Below are positions 55,382-64,000 of a stretch of DNA of 64,000 nt, piece by piece; within the stretch, counting starts at the first letter, position 1; each line of letters starts with the position of its first letter. Source of the stretch: Burkholderia cenocepacia (GTDB lineage: Bacteria > Pseudomonadota > Gammaproteobacteria > Burkholderiales > Burkholderiaceae); contig NZ_CP060039.1 of assembly GCF_014211915.1 (NCBI RefSeq), positions 1,426,001 through 1,490,000 of the forward strand, read 5' to 3'. Position numbers and translations under genes: made by a program. The notes below the pieces were generated by a model. The model made no database searches. It was not told where the DNA came from and was given only the letters and a program-made list of their open reading frames with translations.

Positions 55382-56503
55382 TCAGTGAGAGGCGTCGGGC
55401 GGCGCGACACGCGCGAGGATGCGCAGGTCGTCGCCGAGCCGTTCGATACCGTGGAACGATAGCCGGGTGCGCGCCTCGAGGCTGGCCGGCGCGGCGAGAT
55501 CGAACATGCCGGCCGCGTCGGCGCCCAGCAGGCTCGGCGCCAGATACACCAGCAATTCGTCGACGCAGCGTTCGCGCAGCAGCGAACCGTTCAGTTTGTG
55601 GCCGGCCTCGACGTGCAGCTCGTTGACGCCGCGCGCGCCGAGCGCCGCCAGCATCGCGGGCAGGTCGACCTTGCCGTGCGCATTCGCGAGCGGCACGATT
55701 TCCGCGCCGCGCGACTTCAGCACGTTCGCGCGCAGTTCGCCGGCGGCGTCGAGCCGGCCGCAGAAGATCAGCAACGGCGCGCCTTCGAGCAGCCGCGCGT
55801 CGAGCGGCAGGTCGAGGCGGCTGTCCACCAGGATGCGTTGCGGCTGGCGCGGCGTGTCGATGCCGCGCACGGTCAGCAGCGGATTGTCCTCGCGCACGGT
55901 GCCGATACCGGTGAGGATCGCGCACGCGCGGGCGCGCCACGCATGGCCGTCGAGGCGCGCGGCCTCGCCAGTGATCCACTGGCTTTCGCCCGAGGGCAGC
56001 GCGGTGCGGCCGTCGAGCGATGCGGCGGTCTTCATCCGCACCCACGGGCGGCCGCGCGTCATCCGCGACACGAAGCCGATGTTCAGCTCGCCGGCTTCAT
56101 TCGCGAGCAGCCCGCAGCGCACGTCGATGCCCGCGTCGCGCAGCATTCCGAGGCCGCGCCCCGACACCTGCGGGTTCGGGTCTTCCATCGCGGCGACGAC
56201 CTTCGCGACGCGCGCGTCGATCAGCGCGTTCGCGCACGGCGGCGTGCGGCCGAAATGGCTGCACGGTTCGAGCGTCACGTAGACGGTCGAGCCCGCGACG
56301 TCGTAGCCGCGCGAACGCGCGTCCTTGAGCGCCTGCACTTCCGCGTGGTCCTGGCCGGCCGGCTGCGTGAAGCCTTCGCCGATCACGTCGCCGTCCTTGA
56401 CGATCACGCAGCCGACGCGCGGATTCGGCGCGGTCGTGTACATGCCGCGCGCCGCGAGCGCGAGCGCGCGCTGCATGTGGGCGAAGTCGGTATCCGAGAA
56501 CAT
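55382..56503 (-). CDS. ribD: Bifunctional riboflavin deaminase/reductase RibD
   Basis: Deaminates and reduces the pyrimidine intermediate of riboflavin synthesis (373 residues). The deaminase zinc site is His53 and Glu55 (DHAEVQAL) plus Cys81 and Cys90 (EPCSHFGRTPPC). The reductase domain has RPWVRMKTAASLDGR and NELHVEAGHKLNGSLLRE. It lies 15 bases after hemL and 14 before ribE, so hemL-ribD-ribE read as one operon. Confidence 0.97.
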   Translation of the reverse strand: MFSDTDFAHMQRALALAARGMYTTAPNPRVGCVIVKDGDVIGEGFTQPAGQDHAEVQALKDARSRGYDVAGSTVYVTLEPCSHFGRTPPCANALIDARVAKVVAAMEDPNPQVSGRGLGMLRDAGIDVRCGLLANEAGELNIGFVSRMTRGRPWVRMKTAASLDGRTALPSGESQWITGEAARLDGHAWRARACAILTGIGTVREDNPLLTVRGIDTPRQPQRILVDSRLDLPLDARLLEGAPLLIFCGRLDAAGELRANVLKSRGAEIVPLANAHGKVDLPAMLAALGARGVNELHVEAGHKLNGSLLRERCVDELLVYLAPSLLGADAAGMFDLAAPASLEARTRLSFHGIERLGDDLRILARVAPPDASH

Positions 56504-56518
56504 GCGCGCGACCCCGGG

Positions 56519-57802
56519 TCAGGCGGCGAGTGCCGCGAACGCGCGGCGCGCGGCCGCGAGCGTCGCGTCGATCACCGCGTCGTCGTGCGTGCTCGACACG
56601 AAGCCGGCTTCGTACGCGGACGGCGCGAAGTACACGCCCTCGTCGAGCATCAGGTGGAAGAAGCGGTTGAATCGCTCGACGTCGCTCTTGGTGACTTCCG
56701 CGAAGCTGCCCGGCACGCGCTCGGCGAAGTACAGGCCGAACATCGCGCCGATCGAGTCGGCCGCGAACGGCACGCCGGCCGCGCGTGCTTCGGCCGCGAG
56801 GCCGTCGGCGAGCCGCTTCGTCTGCGCGGTGAGCGTGTCGTAGAAGCCGGGCGCCTGGATCAGCTGCAGCGTCTTCAGCCCCGCGGCGACCGCGATCGGG
56901 TTGCCCGACAGCGTGCCGGCCTGATAGACGCCGCCGAGCGGCGCGAGGTGGGCCATGATGTCGCGGCGGCCGCCGAACGCGGCGGCCGGCATCCCGCCGC
57001 CGATCACCTTGCCGAGGCAGGTGAGGTCGGCCGCGATCCCGTAGTACGCCTGCGCGCCGCCGAGCGCGACGCGGAACCCGCACATCACCTCGTCGAAGAT
57101 CAGCACGGCGCCGTGCTTCGTGCACAGCGCGCGCAGCGCGTTCAGGAATTCGGGCGTGCCGCGCACGAGGTTCATGTTGCCGGCGACCGGCTCGACGATC
57201 ACCGCGGCGATCTCGTCGCCGAACGCGCCGAACGCTTCTTCCAGCGCGGCGACGTTGTTGTATTCGAGGACGGTCGTGTGCTTCGCGATGTCGGCGGGCA
57301 CGCCGGCCGACGTCGGGTTGCCGAACGTCAGCAGGCCCGAGCCGGCCTTGACCAGCAGGCTGTCCGCGTGGCCGTGGTAGCAGCCCTCGAACTTGACGAT
57401 GCGGCTGCGGCCCGTGAAGCCGCGCGCGAGACGCAGCGCGCTCATCGTCGCCTCGGTGCCGCTCGACACCATCCGTACCTGCTCGATCGACGGCACGAGC
57501 TTGCAGATTTCCTCGGCGATCTCGATCTCGGCTTCGGTCGGCGCGCCGAACGAGAAGCCGTCGGCGAGCACGTTCTGCACGGCCGACAGCACTTCCGGAT
57601 GGACGTGGCCGACGATCATCGGGCCCCACGAACCGATGTAGTCGATGTACTGCTTGCCGTCGGCATCCCAGAAATACGGGCCTTGCGCGCGCGCGACGAA
57701 GCGCGGCGTGCCGCCGACCGAGCGGAAGGCGCGCACCGGCGAGTTGACGCCGCCCGGAATGGTCTTCTGGGCGCGTTCGAAGAGGATCTGATTGTTGGAC
57801 AT
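56519..57802 (-). CDS. hemL: Glutamate-1-semialdehyde 2,1-aminomutase
   Basis: PLP enzyme of the C5 route to 5-aminolevulinate (427 residues, normal). [26 protein letters not shown] at the start, then [15 protein letters not shown] and [18 protein letters not shown]. The PLP-binding Lys lies in [17 protein letters not shown] at about residue 265. First gene of the hemL-ribD-ribE run; no obvious regulatory element upstream. Confidence 0.97.
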   Translation of the reverse strand: MSNNQILFERAQKTIPGGVNSPVRAFRSVGGTPRFVARAQGPYFWDADGKQYIDYIGSWGPMIVGHVHPEVLSAVQNVLADGFSFGAPTEAEIEIAEEICKLVPSIEQVRMVSSGTEATMSALRLARGFTGRSRIVKFEGCYHGHADSLLVKAGSGLLTFGNPTSAGVPADIAKHTTVLEYNNVAALEEAFGAFGDEIAAVIVEPVAGNMNLVRGTPEFLNALRALCTKHGAVLIFDEVMCGFRVALGGAQAYYGIAADLTCLGKVIGGGMPAAAFGGRRDIMAHLAPLGGVYQAGTLSGNPIAVAAGLKTLQLIQAPGFYDTLTAQTKRLADGLAAEARAAGVPFAADSIGAMFGLYFAERVPGSFAEVTKSDVERFNRFFHLMLDEGVYFAPSAYEAGFVSSTHDDAVIDATLAAARRAFAALAA

Positions 57803-57983
57803 GAGCGAAACCTGCGAGAGAAGGGCGCGGGGGCCGGTGCACGGGCCGCGGCGCCTGGGCGGAACGATCGTCTGATTGTACCGGAGACACGCGCGGCAAG
57901 CCCGCCGGCCGGTCCGCGGCCTTTCGGCGCGCCGGGGGAATCGGCCGGACAGAAAGGCGGCCCCGATGCGACCCGGTTTCCGC

Positions 57984-58436
57984 TTACCGCGGCGGCTTGC
58001 GCTTGCCGGTCAGCTCGGCCCAGCGCTTTTCGAGCGGACCTTCGACCATCGGCTTGATCGACGAGCCGGAACTCTGCGCATCCCAGGTCTGTACCGAATA
58101 CGGATGGACGCGCAGCGCGTCGCGCGGAATCACGACGTCCTGGTGCGCGTCGACCAGCCAGTCGTACACGAAGTCGATGCACAGCCGGTAGCCGCGCCTG
58201 GTCGACGAATCGGGCACCTCGTATGGCGCGCGCGTCACGTAGCCGGAGCCGAACACGCCCTTGGGCTCCTTCGCGACGCGGTGCAGGAACACGCGGTCGC
58301 CGGGCAGGATGCCGCGCGCGAAGCCGCAGCCCCATACGTCATGCACGGCCTCGCCGGCCTTCACGCGCGCGGCGACGTCGGGCAATTCGGGCCATGGCCA
58401 TTTCTTGGGGCTCCAGATCAGCAGGAAAGCGGTCAT
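57984..58436 (-). CDS. EVE/PUA-like domain protein
   Basis: 150 residues resembling the EVE-type N-terminal module often fused to HNH nucleases: [65 protein letters not shown]. Such domains bind modified nucleobases in DNA or RNA. Here it is alone, without a nuclease domain. It may be a house-keeping RNA binder or a modified-DNA reader. Family assignment by eye, function unknown. Confidence 0.68.
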   Translation of the reverse strand: MTAFLLIWSPKKWPWPELPDVAARVKAGEAVHDVWGCGFARGILPGDRVFLHRVAKEPKGVFGSGYVTRAPYEVPDSSTRRGYRLCIDFVYDWLVDAHQDVVIPRDALRVHPYSVQTWDAQSSGSSIKPMVEGPLEKRWAELTGKRKPPR

Positions 58437-58682
58437 CGGGTCGGTCGTACGTCGAATAGGTCAGACAAGAGCGGCAAGCAGCAAGCTTAATCGAATCCGC
58501 CCGCGCGCTGGTTCGGCGCACGACGCGCGTGGGCGGGTTCCTGCCCGCCGCCGCATGCAGCCCGAGGCACGCAAAAAAGTTGCGCGTACAATCATGGGCC
58601 TGAACGCGCCGCTTGCGGCGCGGCTTCCCGTCTTCACCGCCACGCGCGCCCCGATGCGCGCGGGCTCCCATTCCGGATACCC

Positions 58683-59900
58683 ATGTCCCACGTCGTCCGG
58701 CGCCGGCCCGATGCCCGGCTGATCCTGTTGCTCGGCGCGCTCGCGGCCTGCGGGCCGATCGCCACCGACATGTACCTGCCGAGCCTGCCGTCGATCGCCG
58801 CGGGCTTCTCCGTCAGCGCCGGCGCCGCGCAGCGCACGCTGACGAGCTTCATGGCCGGTTTCTCGATCGGCATGCTGCTGTACGGCCCGCTGTCCGACAC
58901 GTGGGGCCGCCGCCCCGTGCTGCTCGGCGGGATCGCGCTGTTCACGCTCGCGAGTATCGGCTGCTTCGTGGCGGGTTCGATCGACATGCTGATCGTCGTG
59001 CGCTTTTTGCAGGCGCTCGGCGCCGGCGCCGCGTCGGTGCTCGCGCGGGCGATCGCGCGCGACGCGCACGAGCCGAGCGACGCGGCGAAGGTACTGTCGA
59101 TGGTCGCGATCGTCACCGCGGTCGGGCCGCTGCTCGCGCCGCTGATCGGCGGCCAGATCCTGCGTTTCTCCGGCTGGCGCGGCGTGTTCGTCGTGCTGGC
59201 CGTGTTCGGCGCGCTCTGCGCGACGACCGCGTACCTGCGCGTGCCCGAAACCTGGCCGAAGGAGCGGCGCAAGAGCGCGGCCGTGCTCGCGTCGTTCGCG
59301 TCGTACGGGCGCATCCTGTCCGACCCCGTCGCATGGGGGCACATGCTGTGCGGCGGGATGGCGTTCGCGTCAATGTTCTCGTACATCACCGCGACGCCGT
59401 TCGTGTACATCGAGTATTTCCACGTGTCGCCGCAGCACTACGGGCTGCTGTTCGGCCTGAACGTCGTCGGGATCATGATCGGCAACTTCGCGAATACGCG
59501 CCTCGTCGGCCGTATCGGTTCGCTGCGCATCATCGCGGCCGCGTCGCTCGTGAGCTGCATCGCGTCGCTCGCGGTCGCGTTCGTCGCGCTGACCGGGTTG
59601 GGCGGGCTGTGGTCGATCGTCGTGTGCCTGTTCTTCGTCGTCGGCGTGGTCGGGATCCTGTCCGCGAACTGCACGACCGACCTGATGCATCGCTATCCGC
59701 ACAACGCGGGCGCGTCGGCGGCCGTGTTCGGCGCGATGCAGCTCGCGCTCGGCGCGCTGGCGAGCGTTGCGATCGGTGCACTCGCGGACGGCACGCCGTT
59801 CGCGATGGGCGTGACGATTGGCGTGACCGGCGTGCTGTGCTTCGTCGGGCGCTATCTGGTGCTGCGCTGGCACGGGCGGCCGGTGAAGGCGGGCGCCTGA
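58683..59900 (+). CDS. Bcr/CflA-family multidrug MFS transporter
   Basis: 405 residues, 12 membrane segments. RLILLLGALAACGPIATDMYLPSLPSIAAGF is the hallmark of the Bcr/CflA group. GPLSDTWGRRPVLLGGIALFTLASIGC follows as the MFS loop motif, and FLQALGAGAASVLARAIARD as the drug/proton antiporter motif C region. Likely exports drugs or metabolites by proton antiport. Last high-GC gene before the lower-GC type VI island. Confidence 0.92.
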   Translation: MSHVVRRRPDARLILLLGALAACGPIATDMYLPSLPSIAAGFSVSAGAAQRTLTSFMAGFSIGMLLYGPLSDTWGRRPVLLGGIALFTLASIGCFVAGSIDMLIVVRFLQALGAGAASVLARAIARDAHEPSDAAKVLSMVAIVTAVGPLLAPLIGGQILRFSGWRGVFVVLAVFGALCATTAYLRVPETWPKERRKSAAVLASFASYGRILSDPVAWGHMLCGGMAFASMFSYITATPFVYIEYFHVSPQHYGLLFGLNVVGIMIGNFANTRLVGRIGSLRIIAAASLVSCIASLAVAFVALTGLGGLWSIVVCLFFVVGVVGILSANCTTDLMHRYPHNAGASAAVFGAMQLALGALASVAIGALADGTPFAMGVTIGVTGVLCFVGRYLVLRWHGRPVKAGA

Positions 59901-59960
59901 GCGGCGCCGCGGAACTGACGGAGGAGCGCGGTGGACGGGTTTGAACTTCCCACCTCTACA

Positions 59961-60422
59961 TCACTTGGAACGGTCTGGCGAGCGATTGTCGAGTCGATAG
60001 CTGCGCTTCGGGTTGGTTACGAATCGCCCGACTTCGGTCTCGAGTTCCTGGCTGTGATACAGATCCAGGCATTTTAAAAAATCGAATCTCACACCCTTGA
60101 TTTCAGATTCGACGACCGGATTGCGACAGTCGCGAGCAAGAAAACGATTGACCAGCGATTTGCCCGCGTCGGGGTTCCGCTCCAGATCGAAGTCGGTCCA
60201 ATCCTTTAGTGCACTGGCGCTGCTTCTCGCGTCCATCGCAGCGGACGGCTCATTCCGATAAGCGGTCGCGGTGCATTCGGCGAGCACCATGTCCTTGTAG
60301 TTCTACGCGTAGGTTCGGGCGCCGGCTTGTGGCGACGACGACGTATCCGTGGCGTGGCTGGGTTGTACCACGAACATCAGTGCCCAGAACATCACACACC
60401 GGAGCAGCGGATCCTGACTCAT
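59961..60422 (-). pseudogene. Tai4-like type VI amidase immunity protein with internal amber codon
   Basis: Would be a periplasmic immunity protein of the Tai4 family protecting against Tae4 peptidoglycan amidases. Signal peptide MSQDPLLRCVMFWALMFVV, cut near SHA. The frame is then interrupted by TAG at codon 40 (60303-60305) and continues in the same frame with NYKDMVLAECTATAY, DARSSASALKDWTDFDL and VRFDFLKCLDLYHSQELE, the last being the family end. A single CAG to TAG change is the simplest cause. Total 153 codons. The GC content is below that of the neighbours, as is common for acquired effector islands. Confidence 0.78.
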
Positions 60423-60494
60423 GGCGGACTCCGGAGGTATGCACAGATCCAACACATCGCCTAAAAATAAACCGGCCCATTTGGCGAGGTGCAA

Positions 60495-60851
60495 TCAGCG
60501 CGGTAGGCTTTCCAAGCGCTGATTGCTCCACTCTCCATCCAAAATAGCCTGATAGAGCATGCCCAGAGTCAGTGGCACTTTGTCATATTTTTCTCGGCGT
60601 TTTCTGGAGAAAACCATCCGCGCCACTTCAATCAAGCTAAAGCCCTCTCCTGAGAAGTAGCGATTGAACTCAAAATCTCCAACTTGCACCGGAAATTTAT
60701 CGAAGAAGCGCTCCATAAATTCGACCGCATCGTCGCCAGTGATATCCAAATCACCTTCGATGGCATGACTTTTTGTGAGAATTTTTTTGGGACTAACACC
60801 GGCCTCCCTTCTCACAAAATCCTCAAACTCGTTCCATGTAAACTGGCTCAT
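60495..60851 (-). CDS. DUF1493 family protein (acyl-carrier-like)
   Basis: 118 residues. EGDLDITGDDAVEFMERFFDKFPV lies where acyl carrier proteins have DLGxDSLxxVEL, but with GDD instead of the phosphopantetheine Ser, so no prosthetic group is expected. The rest is charged (MVFSRKRREKYDKVPLTLGMLYQAILDG). Its ATG shares one base with the stop of the upstream gene, so the two are coupled. Function unknown. Lower GC than the surrounding genome. Confidence 0.8.
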   Translation of the reverse strand: MSQFTWNEFEDFVRREAGVSPKKILTKSHAIEGDLDITGDDAVEFMERFFDKFPVQVGDFEFNRYFSGEGFSLIEVARMVFSRKRREKYDKVPLTLGMLYQAILDGEWSNQRLESLPR

Positions 60852-61282
60852 CAGAACACCTTGTCCTCAGGCTTAACAAGCGCGTTATAGCGCGACACGG
60901 AACGAATGCTGATCATCGTGACATCCTTGGCAGCAATGACCCAGCCAACGACAGGAACCGCGCGCCCAACGAAAACCCCAATGTTTCTTACCAGAATGAA
61001 CTTCAAGCGCTTGACGCTGGCATTGGTCAGCGTTGGGAGGATCTTCTTCTTCAAATCGTAGTTCAGATACTTGCGACTCAATATCGACGCAACAGAAGTA
61101 CCCGGCGTGGTACCAAAGGGCTTCGCTCGTGTTGGCATCCAATTTTGACCGGCCACAATGGCAACCACTGCTGCTACATCGTCAACACCAAGCTCCTTGC
61201 ATGTCTCATCGATAAAGACAAGGAAAAACAGCTCCATCGGCGTGAGATCTCGATGTGCACCAAACGCATAGGTGTTGTTCAT
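60851..61282 (-). CDS. Hypothetical protein with hydrophobic C-terminal segment, DUF1493 partner
   Basis: 143 residues, not assigned to a named family. MNNTYAFGAHRDLTPMELFFLVFIDETCKELGV is followed by a basic middle and a hydrophobic stretch IGVFVGRAVPVVGWVIAAKDVTMISI around residues 100-125 that could sit in a membrane. No signal peptide. Coupled to the DUF1493 gene (shared base) and lying between the decayed effector and the decayed immunity gene. Could be a second toxin or an accessory protein, but nothing shows which. Confidence 0.65.
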   Translation of the reverse strand: MNNTYAFGAHRDLTPMELFFLVFIDETCKELGVDDVAAVVAIVAGQNWMPTRAKPFGTTPGTSVASILSRKYLNYDLKKKILPTLTNASVKRLKFILVRNIGVFVGRAVPVVGWVIAAKDVTMISIRSVSRYNALVKPEDKVF

Positions 61283-61297
61283 TATAGTATTCCTCTC

Positions 61298-61525
61298 TCA
61301 GGCTATCGACGAGGCTGAAACCTCGAAGAGAACGATCCCCTGCCTATCGTCCAAGGTACTGCCTTCCAGCGAAGGAGGGAATTTGATCACTTCTGCTTTG
61401 TCCCATCGCTGGATATTGGTGGTCACGTTGCCCCCAATCGTTCGCGCAACTTTCACCGCGGGATTTATCGGCGCGTAAATGCGCATTGCTGCTGCCCATG
61501 CGGCTGAAAAGCTTGGTCTACGCAT
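61298..61525 (-). pseudogene. Remnant of a Tae4-type type VI amidase effector
   Basis: 75 codons from an ATG with a good GGAGAGGGAT ribosome site. The N-terminus RPSFSAAWAAAMRIYAPINP and KVARTIGGNVTTNI matches the start of Tae4 DL-endopeptidases. The following catalytic-Cys region (usually N-x-CAVRMS) is missing, and the frame resumes at QRWDKAEVIKFPP and GIVLFEVS, a later part. It ends before the catalytic His. Full Tae4 is about 160 residues, so roughly half is gone. No enzyme activity is expected. Confidence 0.72.
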
Positions 61526-61853
61526 ATCCCTCTCCGCAAACTGGATGAACGTGATGCTGTCGATGCCAATCGGGGGCCGTGAGAAACACGTCATTTCTCA
61601 CGTCGGGCCGGGATGGCGGCATCACGCGGAGTGAAGGAAGTTACCGAGCCTGGGCAACTGCTGACAATTGGACTTGTTCGAAAATGGGAGCGTGTACGAA
61701 CGTATGACGTCACGCGCGCCGTCGGCAGAAGGCATCGTCGATGCCTGCCGGGCCACGGTCGTGCGGGGTGGTCCGCTCATGCGAAACACCCCGAACGCCG
61801 GGCTTGAATCCAGCGTGCGGGGTGTCGTGGATCGACGGCGTTTCGCCGAAGCG
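61526..61853. other. Region between the Tae4 remnant and glk
   Basis: About 330 bases with mixed composition. It may hold the promoter of the effector unit. GC rises toward glk, marking the island's edge. No attachment-site repeat or integrase was seen. Confidence 0.4.
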
Positions 61854-63782
61854 TCAGTCCCGCGCGACGTCCTTCGCCGCCGGCGACGCGCCGTGGCTCA
61901 GCCAGTCGAGCACGTCGGCCGTTTCGTCGTCGCTGGCGCGCGCTTTCGCCTGCGCGACGGCTTCGGGCAGTTCGCCGTTCGTCGACGCGCGACGGATCGC
62001 GACGCCGACCGCGAGGATGTCGATCATCAGCAGATGCAGGATTCGCGAGATCATCGACAACTGCGACTCGCGCATCTCGATGTGGTCGGTCTCGAGCGCG
62101 ACGGTCGCGCGCTTCGCGAGCGGCGTGTTGCTCGACGTGATCGCGATCACCTTCGCGCCGGCCTGCATCGCGACGTCGAGCACGCGCAGCAGCTCGGGCG
62201 CGCGGCCCGACTTCGACACCGCGACGATCACGTCGCCCTTGCCGAGCAGCGCGGCCGGCGCGGCCTGCATGTACAGGTCGCCGTACGCGATCGTCGGGAT
62301 GCCGAAGCGGAAGAACTTGTAGTGCGCGTCCTGCGCGACGATGTTCGAGTTGCCGAGCCCGTAGAACTCGATGCGGCGCGCGCCGTTCAGGATCTCGATC
62401 GCGTTCTCGACGTGCTCGAAATTCAGGTGCTCGCGCAGTTGCAGGATCGCGGACACCGTGTTGTCGAGCACCTTCGCGCCGAAGTCGGTGGCCGTATCGC
62501 CGAGATGCACCTGGCTGTGGCTCATCGGGATCGTGCCGGTGAGGCCGGTGGCGAGCTTCAGCTTGAAGTCCGACAGCCCCTGGCAGCCGAGCGAACGGCA
62601 GAAGCGGATCACGGTCGGCTGGCTCACGTCGGCCTTGCGCGCGATGTCGACGATCGGATCGTTGATGATCGAGCGTGGATGGTTCAGCGCGAGATCGGCG
62701 ACGCGGCGCTCGGCCGGCGTCAGCGCGTCGCGCATCTGGCGGATTCGCTCGAACACGGCCGACGACGCACCGCCGGAACGGTTCGACAACTGCTCCGCGA
62801 GAATCGCCGATACGCCGAGGAACGCCGGGTATTCGGCGGTGATCAGGTAGGTCGGAATATTCTCGAGATAGTGCGTGAAGCGGCCCTTCGCCTCGAAGCG
62901 CGCGCGGAACGACGAGCGCGTGAACAGCTCGCCCAGCTTCAGCGCGACGCCGCCGCCGATGTACACGCCGCCGAGCGCGCCGAGCGTCAGCGCGACGCTG
63001 CCCGCAAACGCGCCGAGAATCCCGCAGAAGCATTCGACCGTTTCGAGCGCGAGCGCGTCGCCGGCATGCGCGCGCTCGACGATCTCGACCGTGTCGACGG
63101 TCGCGGCGACGCGCTTCTTGTCGCGCGCGGCGAGCGCACGATAGATGATTTCCATGCCGGGGCCCGCGCACACGCGTTCGAACGACACGTGCGGAAACTT
63201 CTTGCGCGCGTATTGCAGCACCAGATCCTCGCGCTCGTCCTGCGGCGCGAACGACGCGTGGCCGCCTTCGCTGCCGAGCGCGATCCAGCGGTCGTCGGCC
63301 GGGATCAACCCCGACACGCCGAGCCCGGTACCGGGCCCGAGCAGGCCGATCACGCTGTTCTGGCGACGCGCGCCGCCGCCGACCTGCACGCGCTGGGCAT
63401 CGGTCAGGCCCGGCAGCGCCATCGCGAGCGCGGTGAAGTCGTTGACGACCAGCAGCGTGTCGAAGCCGAGCGCGCGGCGCGTCGCCTCGATCGAGAAGCT
63501 CCAGTCGTGGTTGGTCATCGTGACCTGGTCGCCGTCGACCGGGTTCGCGATCGCGATCGCCGCGTGGTTCACGCGGCTGATCTTCACATCCTTCAGATAC
63601 TTGCGGATCGCGTCGGTGATCGTCGGATAGTCGGCGCCGGGATACACGCGGATCTGCGTGATCTCGCCGGGGCCGGTTTCCAGCGCGAAGCGCGCGTTGG
63701 TGCCGCCGACGTCCGCGAGCAGGCGCGGGCCGTCGGCATGCTGACCCGCGACGACCGCCTTACTTTGCGCACCAGTAGACAT
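61854..63782 (-). CDS. glk: Bifunctional glucokinase / RpiR-type transcriptional regulator
   Basis: 642 residues joining two proteins. Residues 1-340 are a glucokinase ([55 protein letters not shown]). Residues about 355-640 are an RpiR regulator with helix-turn-helix ([29 protein letters not shown]) and a SIS sugar-isomerase domain ([26 protein letters not shown]). It phosphorylates glucose and probably senses a sugar phosphate to control nearby Entner-Doudoroff genes. Overlaps pgl by 23 bases. Confidence 0.95.
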   Translation of the reverse strand: MSTGAQSKAVVAGQHADGPRLLADVGGTNARFALETGPGEITQIRVYPGADYPTITDAIRKYLKDVKISRVNHAAIAIANPVDGDQVTMTNHDWSFSIEATRRALGFDTLLVVNDFTALAMALPGLTDAQRVQVGGGARRQNSVIGLLGPGTGLGVSGLIPADDRWIALGSEGGHASFAPQDEREDLVLQYARKKFPHVSFERVCAGPGMEIIYRALAARDKKRVAATVDTVEIVERAHAGDALALETVECFCGILGAFAGSVALTLGALGGVYIGGGVALKLGELFTRSSFRARFEAKGRFTHYLENIPTYLITAEYPAFLGVSAILAEQLSNRSGGASSAVFERIRQMRDALTPAERRVADLALNHPRSIINDPIVDIARKADVSQPTVIRFCRSLGCQGLSDFKLKLATGLTGTIPMSHSQVHLGDTATDFGAKVLDNTVSAILQLREHLNFEHVENAIEILNGARRIEFYGLGNSNIVAQDAHYKFFRFGIPTIAYGDLYMQAAPAALLGKGDVIVAVSKSGRAPELLRVLDVAMQAGAKVIAITSSNTPLAKRATVALETDHIEMRESQLSMISRILHLLMIDILAVGVAIRRASTNGELPEAVAQAKARASDDETADVLDWLSHGASPAAKDVARD

Positions 63783-64000
63783 CGAGCTGGGTCCCCTTGT
63801 CGTTGGCCAGTTGGGAAATCGCGTTCTTCTGCAGCGACGCGGCCGCGGCGTCGAGCACGTCGCGTTTGCGGGCGCCCGCGATCAGCAGGAACAGCCGGTC
63901 GACGCGCTTGAGCGCATCGAGCGAATAGCTCACGCGTGCATGGGGCGCCGCGCCCGGATGCACGGCGACGAACCGCTCGGACGTCGTGATCGCGTGGTCC
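63760..64000 (-). CDS. pgl: 6-phosphogluconolactonase, C-terminal part (gene runs off the window)
   Basis: About 80 C-terminal residues of a Pgl/DevB-type lactonase: [51 protein letters not shown], where the R(V/I)S(L/Y)S and IAG.KR motifs of the family are visible. The frame is open to the right edge. It hydrolyses 6-phosphogluconolactone; with glk it belongs to the glucose oxidation set, and zwf is expected further upstream. Its end overlaps glk by 23 bases. Confidence 0.88.
   Translation of the reverse strand, partial: DHAITTSERFVAVHPGAAPHARVSYSLDALKRVDRLFLLIAGARKRDVLDAAAASLQKNAISQLANDKGTQLDVYWCAK

Overview
The window is a GC-rich (about two thirds G+C) stretch of a betaproteobacterial chromosome. 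Gene content and order (O-antigen cluster end, waaC-kdoO-waaA, urease plus urea ABC transporter, hemL-rib genes, glucokinase-RpiR fusion next to pgl) point to Burkholderia, most likely the B. cepacia complex. This assignment is inferred from content, not from a search.

Layout. 1-6.8 kb: end of an O-antigen/LPS cluster: a WbpM-type dehydratase cut by the window edge, then on the minus strand a WecA-like transferase, galE, two glycosyltransferases and a flippase. 7-12 kb: LPS core genes on the plus strand: phosphomannomutase, waaC, Kdo hydroxylase and waaA. 12-23.4 kb: a minus-strand nitrogen block, urtABCDE (urea uptake) followed by ureDABCEFG (urease), with a sigma-54-type promoter in front of urtA. 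23.7-29.7 kb: rhodanese, Pcm-like methyltransferase, hemN, a cysteine-cluster protein, a lipoprotein, uppP, trmB and tRNA-Gly(CCC). 30-43.7 kb: accessory metabolism: a D-tartrate-dehydratase-like enolase, LysE exporters, a LysR-controlled MFS/CoA-transferase/methylmalonyl-CoA-decarboxylase module, a split chromate transporter, a DeoR-Nudix pair, a sirtuin, an S53 peptidase and crcB-DUF190. 43.6-50.3 kb: yggT, an NADP-binding protein, an exported protein, ubiD and a lytic transglycosylase with a long, probably structured leader. 50.3-58 kb: an aminotransferase, nusB and the riboflavin genes ribH, ribBA, ribE and ribD, with hemL. 58-64 kb: an EVE-like protein, a Bcr/CflA exporter, a lower-GC island with a decayed type VI secretion amidase effector/immunity module, glk-rpiR and the end of pgl.

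Most notable signals: (1) the type VI Tae4/Tai4 module, whose effector has lost its catalytic region and whose immunity gene carries an amber codon; (2) three one-base losses, in ureF, the 3' end of urtE and a DUF4406-type gene, two of them in G/C runs of five, so either real lesions or consensus errors; (3) a strong promoter followed about 140 nt later by an intrinsic terminator, upstream of a lytic transglycosylase, suggesting an attenuated leader or small RNA; (4) a terminator-like hairpin that ends four bases before the waaC start codon; (5) helically phased repeats between a DeoR regulator and its divergent Nudix gene.

No CRISPR array, insertion sequence or prophage was recognised.
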